Source: Saccoglossus kowalevskii (taxonomy: Eukaryota > Hemichordata > Enteropneusta > Harrimaniidae). Taken from it: 32,043 nucleotides of DNA. The stretch is taken from assembly GCF_000003605.2 (NCBI RefSeq), contig NW_003150758.1, forward strand, positions 196,145 to 228,187, in the 5' to 3' direction. Position numbers and translations under genes: made by a program. Of the stretch, positions 20,857 through 31,491 are shown piece by piece; position 1 is the stretch's first letter; every line of letters starts with the position of its first letter. Under the pieces are notes generated by a model. The model ran no database searches, was not told where the DNA came from, and saw only the letters and a list, made by a program, of their open reading frames with translations.

Positions 20857-23025
20857 TCGAACTGTGATGATAAAACTGCATGCTGTCTTTGAAACAATAA
20901 ACACTATGATCGGTAAGCAAGCCTCGCAACATCATCGACATCACGTCTCAGATCTACATCTTCCAGGCATAACAGCTTTTAATATTTTTCAGCGTTATAG
21001 TTTGCATAGAAACTCTTTTGTAAAATAATCTGCCAAATGCATGCTCTATCTTAAAATTCACCAGTTTTATCGGCATGGGCAATTTAATTTACTTAACATA
21101 AAACGTGTTGGAGCGCAATATGGCAATTCAGGGTATCACCTCTTGTTATGACCAATGGAAAATAATAACCATAGAATTTGGAATGCGCAATGAAACGAAT
21201 ATACCATATAATCCTGTAATAGCTGACAAAATACTCCAAGACAGTTTAATAAAGTATTTCTTTACTTATTATTTAGAATTCAAATATTAAAAAGTTTATG
21301 AAAGTCATAGCAGTTGATTGTGCCTAATTAATCTGGCCATATATTACCAAATATTGTTATAAATAATGATACACGCGAGAATTGTTGATATAAAAATAAA
21401 ATATAAATACACGGTAATTCGCACTACATCATATTTTAGTCACGTTACTCCCAATTTCACAGGGATGAAATACTTGATTACAGTCGAACTTTAAGCTTAA
21501 TCTTAAGAAATGTCACAAATGATGAATATTGCAAAATCATTGACGGACAATATGTAACTTTGCAATTACTTGTTACCATTTTCCATGAACTTTGTCGTTG
21601 TTTTAACATGCTTTTCCTATGGAAACTAAAGGGCTGATACTCCTTAAGCTCAACAAAATAGATCACTCGACAATATTGAGTGCGATGTTACTAAGTAAAG
21701 TTCCATCCGTGAAATCCCGCTAGCACATTGTGATCGCATGGAAAGCCGAAAAGGACCCCTGGTATAACTATTACTATGCCAACTATTAAAAACCTTAATG
21801 AAAATTGCCGACACTTAATAACAGTGATGACCATTTGCAAGGCTTCTATATTAACAGAAAACGCACAAATTCTAAAGAAATTTTACTCACAATATAAATC
21901 CACCCTTGTATACTCGCAGTTGCCAGGGTCTATGTACGTTCTGATGTAGCACGGCACTCTTTTGCTATTTCTGGTAATACAACACTATCTGATATGGTCG
22001 TAACTGGTAGCAAAATCCCCTATTCCCGATAATGTTTGATGGACTATTTGTCATACGATTTTGCGTGTATAAACTTTATTTACTGTGCATAAAACCAGGT
22101 CAAATCAAATAATTCATTGTCGGTTCAAGTTCCGAATTTTTTCAGCTGTGCAGCCAGCAGTTCAAACAAGTACATTTCGCCCACTTGTTAGGCTCGGTGC
22201 ATTCTTATTCGGGGGGATACATTAAGCTGTTGGTTTCGTGCACTACCCTATTCTCATTGCCAGTAAAAAAAAGTAGCGTATTCCTCTCAATAGTATCCTT
22301 GAGTTGTGCTGTCTCTTATTTCCGAGTCCGTGAATGCGAAATGACAGTATAAGTGGGTAATACGTATCTGTCAGCTTGTTGCATTTAGTAACTCTCGCAC
22401 AAAATGTGTCCATTACCCTAAGAATGATTGAAAAACTTGCGTGTCTCAAAATAACATGAATTGTGGTTTTGATTTTGGTTTAAATTGTCATGAGATGCAA
22501 GGAGATACAAAGCTAAATCTATGAAAAGTGATGAGATTGTTGTACTTTTTGCAGCAGGTACTGTATATGGCTATTTATGGCGTGTAATACAAAACACTAT
22601 AACACGGCAGGCAGTTACTAGTATACAAAAACGTTGTAGCATTATATGAAATTTAGTCAATTAAACAGCATGTACATATAGTTTGTTGCTCCCTTATATA
22701 TCATTTCATTTCAATGCGAATCTATAAATACTTTTTTCCAATTCAATATGGCATATTCTAACCCCATATGTGTGAATACAAGTAAAAACTCTTTTTTACG
22801 TTGGCGTGATAAACATGTCGAGGCTTTGTCAGCTTTTCAAAATATTTAATTTCAACGACGAAGTTGGTAAAAATATACCACCGTCTGGTGATTATCATAT
22901 TTATTAATTGCAAGTAAAATGTCTGGATATGGTAACAATTGCTAGTTTCCTTTTAAACGCTGGCATAACGACTGTGGATTAGTGTATATTTTGCTAGATA
23001 AACTGAATTAATATTTGACTAATAT
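20857..23025. other. gene-free stretch
   Basis: Open frames at 21105-21290, 21478-21666 and 22243-22449 are short and show no domain or signal. No repeats, RNA genes or clusters of sites were recognised. Confidence 0.5.
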
Positions 23026-23644
23026 GTTTGGAAGATTGTACAATTAATGTCACAGCCCGTGATTATAACTATTAACCGAGTGCACACCACGGGGGTCATT
23101 CATCCTCAGATACCGCCACTGGGCAGGACTATTACTCCCATATTCATAACATTCATGTCGAGTTCACAATTGATCTCCAAGACAATATGTATTCACCAGT
23201 ATCACAAGATTACAGTAAAAGTACAGTAATTACACACAGGAGGCTACACGGTGTGTGGAACACACATCGTAACATTTTAATTTGTCGGCACGACAAGAAC
23301 GCAACATGGAACATCTAATTGAGTTAAAATATGTGTAGAATGATGTACATGTGCTGCAGACACTGATGTCTATTTCTGTTTATGATAAATGAACCTTTTG
23401 TATAATCATTGATTTAGTGCGATTCGCGATTCGCATGTCCGTTTTCACTATCACTTTCCTACAGGCATGTTTTTGAAATATTTCTCCCCCACTAACATTT
23501 AGCTGCATACAAATTAGGAGTGGTATATCAATCAACAACATCATGTATTCATGAACTGCTTCCCTTTGTTCATCCAAAGCACAACTAATATAAAGTATTC
23601 GAATAGCGGGCATATCCATTTGTGACATTATAAACAATATAAGC
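23026..23644 (+). repeat. dispersed or duplicated element family 2, copy 2
   Basis: Partner of 20081-20856, offset about 2.94 kb. It lacks the AT array. It ends a few hundred bases before the dead LINE, whose 5' edge lies at about 23860. No terminal inverted repeats or target duplications were visible. Local open frames on both strands are not conserved between the copies. Confidence 0.7.
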
Positions 23645-23859
23645 TTTTCAGAATATCATTGCGAAATGGCCATAAACAATATGTAAACTTCGTAGAATTT
23701 GAAAAAAAAAGCTTTCAATGGCATTCACCAAGAAAGCGTGTGGCATATAATACGTTCATATGGTATCCAGATCCAGGAAGAACTTGTTCTTGTTATCAAA
23801 AGCTTTTATAATAACTTTACCTGTAGAGTAGGAAATTTCCAATTCCAAGGGTGAGTAAT
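23645..23859. other. spacer between family 2 element and LINE
   Basis: No feature was recognised. The 5' limit of the LINE could reach into 23815-23859, but I could not support homology there. Confidence 0.4.
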
Positions 23860-24564
23860 GTCAGCATTACCATTGACCAGATGATGAGACAAACAACTAA
23901 AAAACAGAAAAGACGTCTTTGTTTGAATCACGAATGGAAGACCTGGACTATGCTGGTGACATTGCTCCTTTATCCTATACACACCAACACATACAAGAGA
24001 ACACATCCCAGCAAGTTGGCCTGAAAATCAATCACAAAAGACAGATGTAATGACTCTCAATATACCAGGACACGTAAAAGGGACCCCCCATTTACTGAGG
24101 ACAAACTTTAACTACCTGGGCATCACGAGTAGAAATGATGTAGGGGCTTGGAAAAACATCACAAATCGACCCAACATAGCCGGAATTGCTCAAGATATAC
24201 CAGGGTTTCGTCCTCTCTACAATTTGCTCGGCTGACAACAAATACTCTCCAGAAGCTGTCAAGATTACATAACTAAAAGCTTAACATTCATACTGTATAA
24301 TCTAGTCTAACACAATTTCTACTGAGAGATATCACCAAGTGAGTATGGAAGATACACTAATAACAGACGATAACAAAACCAGGACAGCTCTTCATTGGAC
24401 TCCAGAAGGAAAGAGAAAATAGATTCGGCCCAGGAACACTTGGCGACGAACTGTGGACCGTTAAATTAATAACCTTCACTATGGGGATCAATGCGAACAG
24501 AGAGATTTAGTTTTTTGTTGTTGCTGCCCTACATGCCAGGAGACATAAAGGGCAGTGAAGTGAA
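23860..24564 (+). mobile_element. dead non-LTR retrotransposon (LINE), 3' part of reverse transcriptase ORF
   Basis: This is a 5'-truncated copy of an endonuclease/reverse-transcriptase ORF that in intact elements copies the element's RNA at a nicked target. Recognisable pieces in order: MMRQTT (about 23869-23886); the palm catalytic box DLDYAGDIA (23946-23966); THQHIQE and QQVGLKIN (to 24032); after a frameshift, DVMTLNIP and the YLG...DVGAWKNITNR block (24044-24171); LNIH in another frame (24279-24290); RTALHWTPEGKRK, stop, RPRNTWRRTVD (24381-24455); and VAALHARRHKGQ ending at TGA 24556-24558. The YADD box reads YAGD, losing a catalytic Asp. At least three frameshifts, several stops and a small in-frame deletion before QQVGLKIN are present. 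A short GTGAAGTGAA tail follows. The endonuclease domain is absent. The exact clade is uncertain. Confidence 0.9.
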
Positions 24565-25422
24565 ATATATATACACAAACAGCATTGATTACTGCTCCAG
24601 ACGACATGGACAGTTTTATCTAAATATGTATGGGTTCGGTCTGAATCGATTTAAAAGCACTTATGTGTGTTGTCGAACGCCATCATTGAAAAGGTGGGTC
24701 TGAATGATTATTCGGCAATCGTCAAGCAAAAAACAACACATTTTTTTAAACTAAGTACAGAAAAACAACCATTCTATTTGTCTGTACCTTTCCCTTCATC
24801 AATTGTGCCATACTTTGTTATTTTTTCCTTGTTTTTTTGAATTGTAAAAATTGCTTGTGAAAATTGATGTCGTCTTTGTTTCTTTATTTGCCTAGGGTAT
24901 TGGCATTCTATGTTTTGTGATGTCAATAATTTTTCATTTTTTCGGATTCCCTCATCGGATACCTATAAAGTAAATTTATCTGATACATCCCATAACTGAA
25001 TCGTGGCGCCATGTATTCAAACTGTTATAAATCAAAATGTTCGACAACGATTGGTTGATATAAACATATGGCTGAAATATTTTCGAACTCTGACCCCAAA
25101 CGTTGTTCATTTTAAATCACTTCAGAAAAGCTGTAATCACTTTGTTTTTGTAATTTAACTTGTAAATAACTGGATAAATAAAAACATCATTTAATGGCCT
25201 GGATTCGATGGTGGAGATTTGCTCTAATGAGATTTGGCTTATCCGTATCCAATTCGTCGCTGATAGAGATGTTTGATAAATGTTATCTAAAGTTCTTAAG
25301 GCAGTAAGTAATTGGCACAGTGGGGTGCACATCATCATGCCGTTTGAGTACTGGGTTGAGTTTTTATAAGTTCGTTTTAAGTTTTCTCTGCTGGTTCACA
25401 AATTTATTCCCAAGGACAGCCA
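24565..25422. other. gene-free stretch
   Basis: T-rich patch at 24739-24840. The minus-strand open frame at 25117-25338 has no recognisable feature. Nothing else was supported. Confidence 0.5.
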
Positions 25423-25673
25423 TTGCTGAGTTGGTTGAACATATGTGCGTGTATGTGGGGTGTGTGTATGGGGTGTATTTGTGTGTGCGTGCATTGCCTA
25501 CGTGTGTATATTGCACGCTGTTTGAAAGAAATTCGGCCTTTGATTTTCAACTACTAGTATTCGCTGGTTGGGCATGTTCATTACACGCCATTTCGGGTTG
25601 TTCTTTTAATGCAATCAAAAAGGTAGAGTTATTTGCGGGTCTGGTGCTTGATGTGATCGCAAACTCGAATCCC
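25423..25673 (+). other. split tRNA-like remnant around a TG-rich tract
   Basis: TTGCTGAGTTGG (25423-25434) resembles a pol III A box. ACTCGAATCCC (25663-25673), preceded by GTGATCGCAA, resembles a tRNA T-arm and B box. They are about 230 bases apart instead of the usual 30-45, separated by a TG-rich tract (about 25441-25510) and unique sequence. This could be a decayed tRNA-derived SINE disrupted by insertion, or two chance matches. A 125-codon open frame spans the region but its length is not beyond chance. Confidence 0.25.
25441..25510 (+). repeat. interrupted TG-rich tract
   Basis: GTGTGTGTAT, GGGGTGT and GTGTGTGCGTG-type words dominate this interval on the plus strand. It is an impure (TG)n microsatellite. 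Confidence 0.8.
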
Positions 25674-25699
25674 GTGCATTGTGGTTATATACTGTAATT

Positions 25700-26226
25700 C
25701 GAAATATGTTAATATACCTCAATCAGCTAGTATCAGCATGTTATCAGAAACTATAATAAACGCCAGAAAAACATGTATATAAACAGTTTTAAATACAACA
25801 AATTCGGGTTTATGTACATTGCGTGTGATCTAAAATAGACAATGAATCTCTACTACTTTGACATATTTTACATCTGAAGTTAATTAGTACCCTTGTAATT
25901 TGCTCGAACAAAAACATGTAAATCAAAACTTCGGAAACAATTGTCATAATAACCATATGTTGAATATAAAACAATGCACAAAGATCATGCGTTCGTGAAC
26001 AAGTAGGTTGAATAATAACAATATGCACATTATTACTTTGTATGTACATTAATTCATTGCCAGCAACTTAGGATAGTGATTCCCACTTTATCATTCGTCT
26101 TAGGATATTTATTCAGGTGTAATTTTAAATAATGTATTTTTTTTCCGGTGAGGTGAGCTATGCGGGGAAGAAGTTCAGTCATTCGTAAACCATATCTAAA
26201 CTACTTATTTGAACCAACTGCTACCG
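25700..26226. other. gene-free stretch
   Basis: The minus-strand open frame at 25810-26049 is unrecognised. No repeats were seen. Confidence 0.5.
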
Positions 26227-27041
26227 TGACGTCACGTATTATACAAACAAATGTATATGGTCCATGCCTTCAGTTGTGAATGCAACAATGTAAGATTATT
26301 CCGAGCGTTTCTTCCCAAGCATAATCAACTTCTATGTCCTTCCACATTATTTGTAGTCGCTAAGTGTCTGATTTTTCAGTGACGTCATTCAAATAAATAG
26401 TGATATCTATGTTGACTCTGGAACACTTCACCCGTGCTATGCCCTCAAAAGCCTGTTAAAAGATACAATCACTAGTCAAAATATGCATTCTGCATTTGCG
26501 TCAGCCAAAAGCGATTAACAAAATTGTATTTGCTCGTTAGATAGATGTTATGTAAGCTGTTTGTTGGTTGCATTTATGGATAATTTAATCGCTCTTGTGA
26601 CGATAAACTGACTCATTTCATTAAATGTCGCCGCCATTTTTTATTATAAGAATGATTACTCAATCTGGGTACTGTACTAAACATTCTATAAATAAGTATT
26701 CCAGGTAAAGCAATTTAGACTTTATATTCATTTCCCATTTCCTTTGGAATTTATATTAACGAGTCAGGCCGAATGTAAAATTGGCGCGAATGTATGTATG
26801 ACTTCCTCGAATATTTGACTTCTGACATGATTGAATATCGTTGGTCTAGACAGTTTTTTTTGTAGATATATATAACGTGTGGGTAATTTGTTATTGGAGC
26901 TGGTTAATACGAATGACGTAATGGAATAATGTTATCCACCAACGGAAGATGAACCAAATCGACACATTTCCGTCTGTACTTGAACATGACGATGTGTTCA
27001 ATAAAGCCCTCCCAAGTAATTTCATATTTTCAATGACGTCA
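26227..27041. promoter_or_regulatory. cluster of CREB/ATF sites, candidate enhancer
   Basis: Perfect TGACGTCA octamers lie at 26227-26234, 26380-26387 and 27034-27041, with a related TGACGTAA at 26914-26921. Roughly 0.3-0.5 perfect sites would be expected in the whole 32 kb given this base composition, yet three lie in 815 bp. CREB/ATF bZIP proteins bind this octamer as dimers (established). The third site lies in a segment that aligns with 30608-30905, where the matching octamer is degraded to AACGTCAC. Enhancer function is inference; no neighbouring gene is visible. Confidence 0.45.
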
Positions 27042-27060
27042 CCTAATATCAGCCTTCACT
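26615..27060 (+). repeat. diverged repeat family 3, copy A
   Basis: Aligns by eye with 30608-30905, same orientation. Shared blocks are TTCATTAAATG-CG-CGCCAT, ATTACT (ATAACT in the partner) with TCT and TAC, TTTGAATTTATATTAAC-like sequence then AGTCAG, GTCTAGAC-GTT, and TTTCAT...ACGTCAC-TAATA-T. Copy A holds about 80 extra bases between AGTCAG and GTCTAGAC. No coding frame was seen. Confidence 0.5.
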
Positions 27061-28269
27061 TTGGGAGCATCTATAAAATTATTTTTCACAATCATGCGTA
27101 GGTTAGTCGTAAAATGTTGATCTATTAATAATGTACGAAAACCATGAACTGTGGAGAAGAAAGCTGCTTCAATATTTAATATAGTCATTAAATTATATTT
27201 GTTATTTTTATGACCGCATACGTTGACCTAGTTACATGGACAATTACTGTTAGATCTGTTTTTCATTCTAATTCTTTACCAAAACATATGACCTTAACAA
27301 AAATTTGAATGACATTATGTTCACATTGTACATAGAAATAAAACTAAATAAAAATTCGAGAAGCAAAGCTGTATAAATCTGGTATGAATAATTAACGAGC
27401 TTGTTCTAATAAATTTTAATGATTTCATCCTAAATCAACTAGCAAGTCTAATAAGTAAAGTAGTGTATTTTGTTCAGACGTCGCATGCTTTCATTATACT
27501 TAGGGATAAAGTCGTTTGCAGTAATTCAAATGTCAAGAAACGAGGAATATGTATTACAGTATTATTTGAGAAAATAAAACTATTCGTCAGAATTCCTAAA
27601 TAATTTGGGACAACACATCTTATAACTTCATATTTTTTTTACTGCATTTACCAGAACAAAATGTTGATATAAAGGAATCGTGAAGGGCTCGAAAAGTAGT
27701 TCGTGCATCTTTTCTGAATTTTATGAGCAATCGTATAATATGAAACTATACGGTAAAAGTCAAGGGAATCCGGCGATAAGTGGTTATGGAAGCCTCCTAC
27801 CTTAAGATCATTACATACACCCTTTGACAATACACACATACTTATATTAGAGTAACTATAACTTGGTATTTTACCATTGTCATACGGTATAGTGCATGCT
27901 GCAGCAGTCCATGATTGATTTTGTCTGTGCCCTGTCTGTTTGGGGCAATATATAAATATATAATGAATATAATTTTAGTCGTGGCTGTCTTACAACAAAT
28001 TGATCAATTTACTTCTATCGAACAGAAATAATGGGCAAAAATGTGTGTATACTATACTATCATACGAGGACTCGTCTGGAATATATGACCGACCAGAGAC
28101 AAAATGTCGAGGCTGCAGCAAAGGGCTTTATTTGACTCAGTCATCGTCGCCAAAACCATTTATATAAAATATATAGTTTGGGGACCATTCTCATGCTTTT
28201 GAATGCATTTAATGAGTCCCGTCAACAATTCTGTTCAATTGATGAATATTCTGGTGTAACTTGATAAGA
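27061..28269. other. gene-free stretch
   Basis: The minus-strand open frame at 27648-27839 has no recognisable feature. No repeats or RNA genes were found. Confidence 0.5.
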
Positions 28270-28448
28270 TCATATAGCCCAAAGGCCGATGACTGACACG
28301 GTATTCAATATAAACTCAACGGGCAAATTGTCGCCCACATCATCCTCTTTATGACCCCCTGATGTCCATCCAGCTTACGTGCTATCTTCCTAGCACAGTA
28401 AACCGCGGCCAGTGTTTCATCTTTGTTGTCATGTACTCTATATAACAT
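28270..28448 (-). pseudogene. short coding-like fragment, frameshifted, family unknown
   Basis: On the minus strand a 47-codon frame runs from ATG (28446-28448) to TGA (28305-28307). Its middle reads HDNKDETLAAVYCARKIARK followed by LDVHQGVIKRMMW, a charged, protein-like composition in DNA clearly richer in GC than the flanks. At about 28333-28337 a shift of frame would continue into DNLPVEFILNTVSVIGLWAI and a TGA at 28270-28272. An acceptor-like pyrimidine stretch ending TTCATAG precedes the ATG. It may be a terminal exon, a gene relic or a transposon protein relic. I recognise no family, and chance cannot be excluded. Confidence 0.3.
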
Positions 28449-28481
28449 TCCTATGAAGGTTTATGAGAACAAACGAGTATA

Positions 28482-28503
28482 CAACACCTAGGCAACACCT
28501 AGG
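28482..28503. repeat. 11-bp perfect tandem duplication
   Basis: CAACACCTAGG occurs at 28482-28492 and again at 28493-28503 with no mismatch. Confidence 0.9.
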
Positions 28504-28677
28504 ACATGTATGGAAACAATGAGATTTTACTAAAACTGTATATACGCGATTGCAATTGATAATTTCTGATTGGTCGAGAAGCACTAGGCAGATTTTAAAT
28601 ACAATTGTAAGCATATAAACACACAAATTACACCACACAACACGGAGTTTTTACCTGACGATCACAACCAGCGCCTC

Positions 28678-28715
28678 GGTAGGTAGGTAGGTAGGTAGGT
28701 AGGTAGGTAGGTAGG
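28678..28715 (+). repeat. (GGTA)n microsatellite, about 9.5 copies
   Basis: Uninterrupted GGTA tetranucleotide array, immediately followed by CGCGCGCC-like sequence containing an AscI-type GGCGCGCC palindrome at its right edge (28714-28721). Confidence 0.97.
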
Positions 28716-28721
28716 CGCGCC

Positions 28722-30051
28722 ACACTGATTATCTGATTACCGCCGTGATCCATTAACTAGTTGGTATGCGTACGCCGAATATCAGACATTAGGATCTCGA
28801 TGTTAACGATAAAAGTAATCAGACTATGTGTGCTCGTACAAAATGCCAAAAACATAATGCGACAGTACTGTGTTTATGGCTGCGATTTCAGACTGGATAA
28901 TTACAGTAACACAGATGGTGCAATGATACTTAGTAATTGTTTTGAGAAAATTTGCTAATAAATAGCAATATTTCAGCCGATTTCAAAAACCAACGTTCTA
29001 AGATGGCACGCATAATTAGCATAAATTAGTATAAGATTCTAGTGACTAGCTACTAAGCTAGTGACACTCGTTGGTCAGGTTAGGTTATCACCTGTTGATT
29101 TTATTAACCACGAAACGAATAATATTCTCGTATCAACAAGCTGTACAAACAAGTGATACCAAGTGATATAATATCATAGAAATATACCCACACAGAATTA
29201 ACCCAGTCAGTTAAACCTTGCCTTCGAGGACAAGTATGTGCACCAGCAGAGATAGCCACTGAGGTAGAATTAATGTAATTTACAAGCACAGAACTACATA
29301 CAAACACATACACGCACCCCCCTCACACACACACACACATACACTTGTCTTATTACGCTTAGGAGAAGAGCTACATAACACGGCACACAAATATCACCGT
29401 CAACTAACTAACTTAACATTCACCACGGAGCATCAGTTTTATTGTTACAGTACGATATATGCTCACGAAAGGCATTACATGTCTTTAACAACACGATCGA
29501 TACACACTTTAATTGTAAATTGACCGCCTATGACTATTATTGAATTCGAATCTACGTTCCCGGCTACTTTTGATCAGGGAAACTAAATCGGAATCAGACT
29601 ACGAACGAATACACTTCATATATGTACACACACGAGTATTGCACAGCAAAGGGCACCGTAATTAATTCAACAAACGGGGAAAGAAGATATCGTTTTCCGT
29701 GGTTAACTTTGACCGCCTATCATTCTTCACTTGCAAACTATGTGTCAGAAATAGAATGGCAAGATCAAATGATAAACTTGAAGCATTGTTAATCTTGTCA
29801 CAAAGTGTTCTTTATTGAACACTATAAAGTATCAGTAAACGGAAACAGCTAGGCAATATATAATAAACAGATTGCATGTGTCGGATGATTGCCATGATGT
29901 GGTTTATGTCAATATATAAAAAAAAACATTTTTGCACACAATACAATCCTCCGCAAATATGTGAACCCTTTGTAATCTTGGAGAAAAGCAGAAATTTAAG
30001 ATGAATAAATGTGCAATATGTTGTTTTTGATATTGTTCATTGTGACGCAAA
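28722..30051. other. gene-free stretch
   Basis: Contains a (CA)8 run at 29324-29339 and the 12-mer TTGACCGCCTAT twice (29520-29531 and 29709-29720). Open frames at 28761-28958 and 29104-29313 show no domain. Nothing else was supported. Confidence 0.5.
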
Positions 30052-30411
30052 TACGAAATGCTTTGCGCACGCATTTTTTTTCATTGATATTTGACTGACT
30101 GGTGTCCATTTGTAACCTCAACAACACCAAAAAGAAACATTTCAGGAAGTCACGTTTGTCAGAATTACCTGAGTAGATTTCATTCAAATCTGGTTTTCCG
30201 TTTCATCGATTTGATTTAAATGGTCAACTACGAAACACAATTCTTTGCGCACGCAATTTTTTTCATTGACATTTGACTGACTGGTGCCCATTTGTAACCT
30301 CAACAACACCAAAAAGGAACGTTTCAGGAAATCACATTTATCTGAATTGCCTGAGTAGATTTCATTCTAATCTGGTTTTCTGTTTTATCGATTTGATTTT
30401 AATGGTCAACT
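30052..30411 (+). repeat. tandem duplication, about 180-bp unit, two copies
   Basis: Copy 1 (about 30052-30230) and copy 2 (about 30231-30411) are collinear over their full length. Shared landmarks: TACGAAA, CTTTGCGCACGCA (30061 and 30243), TTTGACTGACTGGTG, CCATTTGTAACCTCAACAAC, ACCAAAAAG, CCTGAGTAGATTTCATTC, AATCTGGTTTTC and AATGGTCAAC. Identity looks about 85-90% by eye. No frame is open and conserved in both. The high similarity compared with other repeats here marks a relatively recent duplication. Confidence 0.92.
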
Positions 30412-30607
30412 GATGACCGTTCTAGCTGTCCGAAACCATTTCGAACACATTGACCAATATAGTAATAAATTCCATATGAATTTGTTGTTTCTATAAAATT
30501 TCTTTGTCAAGAATAATCTAATTATGTGGTCTATGTTATTGACACCGATTTATCCATTATCCACTTGTTTGAAATTCGTTTTCTCCACTGGCAATACACA
30601 AGCGCAA

Positions 30608-30905
30608 TTCATTAAATGACGGCGCCATCATCGATTGTGTGAAAAATAACTAACTCTCGATACGCTGATTATATTAATTATATATAATCAGATGTCTTAT
30701 TTTCAATTACTTCTTTCTTTTGAATTGATATTAACTAGCTAGTCAGTCTAGACGGTTGTGGCAGAATCTTCAAAGGCGGAGTTATGTATGTTATTTTGTC
30801 TGCGTTATTTGCGACACGCAGCTGGTGTATTTACAAACGCGAACAAAATATCGTATTTCATTCGAACACGTTGGCAACGTCACTAATAATGTAGAACTTA
30901 CAATG
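30608..30905 (+). repeat. diverged repeat family 3, copy B
   Basis: Partner of 26615-27060, offset about 3.85-4.0 kb. It includes the near-palindrome TGATTATAT...ATATATAATCA (about 30665-30690). It lacks the roughly 80 bases present in copy A, and the CREB-type octamer of copy A is AACGTCAC here. Confidence 0.5.
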
Positions 30906-30928
30906 GCTGTTTTGCTCAAACCTAAAGC

Positions 30929-30939
30929 GGGGGGGGGGG
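30929..30939 (+). repeat. G11 homopolymer
   Basis: Eleven consecutive G residues, preceded by AAAGC. Confidence 0.95.
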
Positions 30940-31464
30940 TGGCTCTCGTCACCTGCTCATGCGCGGGAATTGAGTTCCAAGCGACAATAACAACACACGC
31001 TATTATCGCATAAGCATTTCTTTTGTATCCTGGTGTGTAAAAATGCACATTGTTTTCTCAGTCCAGTATCATTACCACTGGGCAATATAAATATTTATTA
31101 TACCTCATATCTCTATCATACAATCGATTCCGCCGTCTATCATTTGCATATTGACGTCGAAGCGGTCAACGACGTTATATATAATTTCTGCGCTTGCATA
31201 GACGTTACAATCGATCTAAAAATGCTGATTCGTCGTTGAGATATGTCATTGTTTTCTCTCAGAAATCACCTTTAATTTGTGAACAGTGACATTATCCGTA
31301 TACCGACGTTTAGTCATTCTATTTATTTTTATCAAGGTAATTTTATTACTCGTTGTGTGTCGTACATACAAAGAGCTTTCATTGAATTGTTCATTTAACC
31401 GAAAATATTGTTATATTGCGTTTTATTTAGGTTCATGTGGCCCCAATGCAGTGTGCGTTTTTTT

Positions 31465-31491
31465 TGTCTGTCTGTCTGTCTGTCTGTCTGT
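31465..31491 (+). repeat. (TGTC)n microsatellite
   Basis: Nearly seven uninterrupted TGTC copies, preceded by a T8 run and followed by GAGCGCGCG. Confidence 0.97.

Noticed and set aside
20617-20904. Tyr-Ile rich open frames on both strands
   Set aside because: They are translations of the (AT)n microsatellite.
24491-24703. 70-codon frame starting MRTERFSF
   Set aside because: It is a shifted frame over the LINE C-terminus; the frame that matches the family ends in VAALHARRHKGQ at 24556-24558.
25320-25697. 125-codon plus-strand open frame rich in Cys, Val and Leu
   Set aside because: A few frames of this length are expected by chance in 32 kb. It crosses a TG-rich tract and tRNA-like remnants, and shows no domain or ordered signal peptide and membrane pattern.
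30756-31048. Overlapping 85-codon open frames on opposite strands
   Set aside because: They overlap a G11 run and family 3 copy B, with no domain on either strand; the length is compatible with chance.
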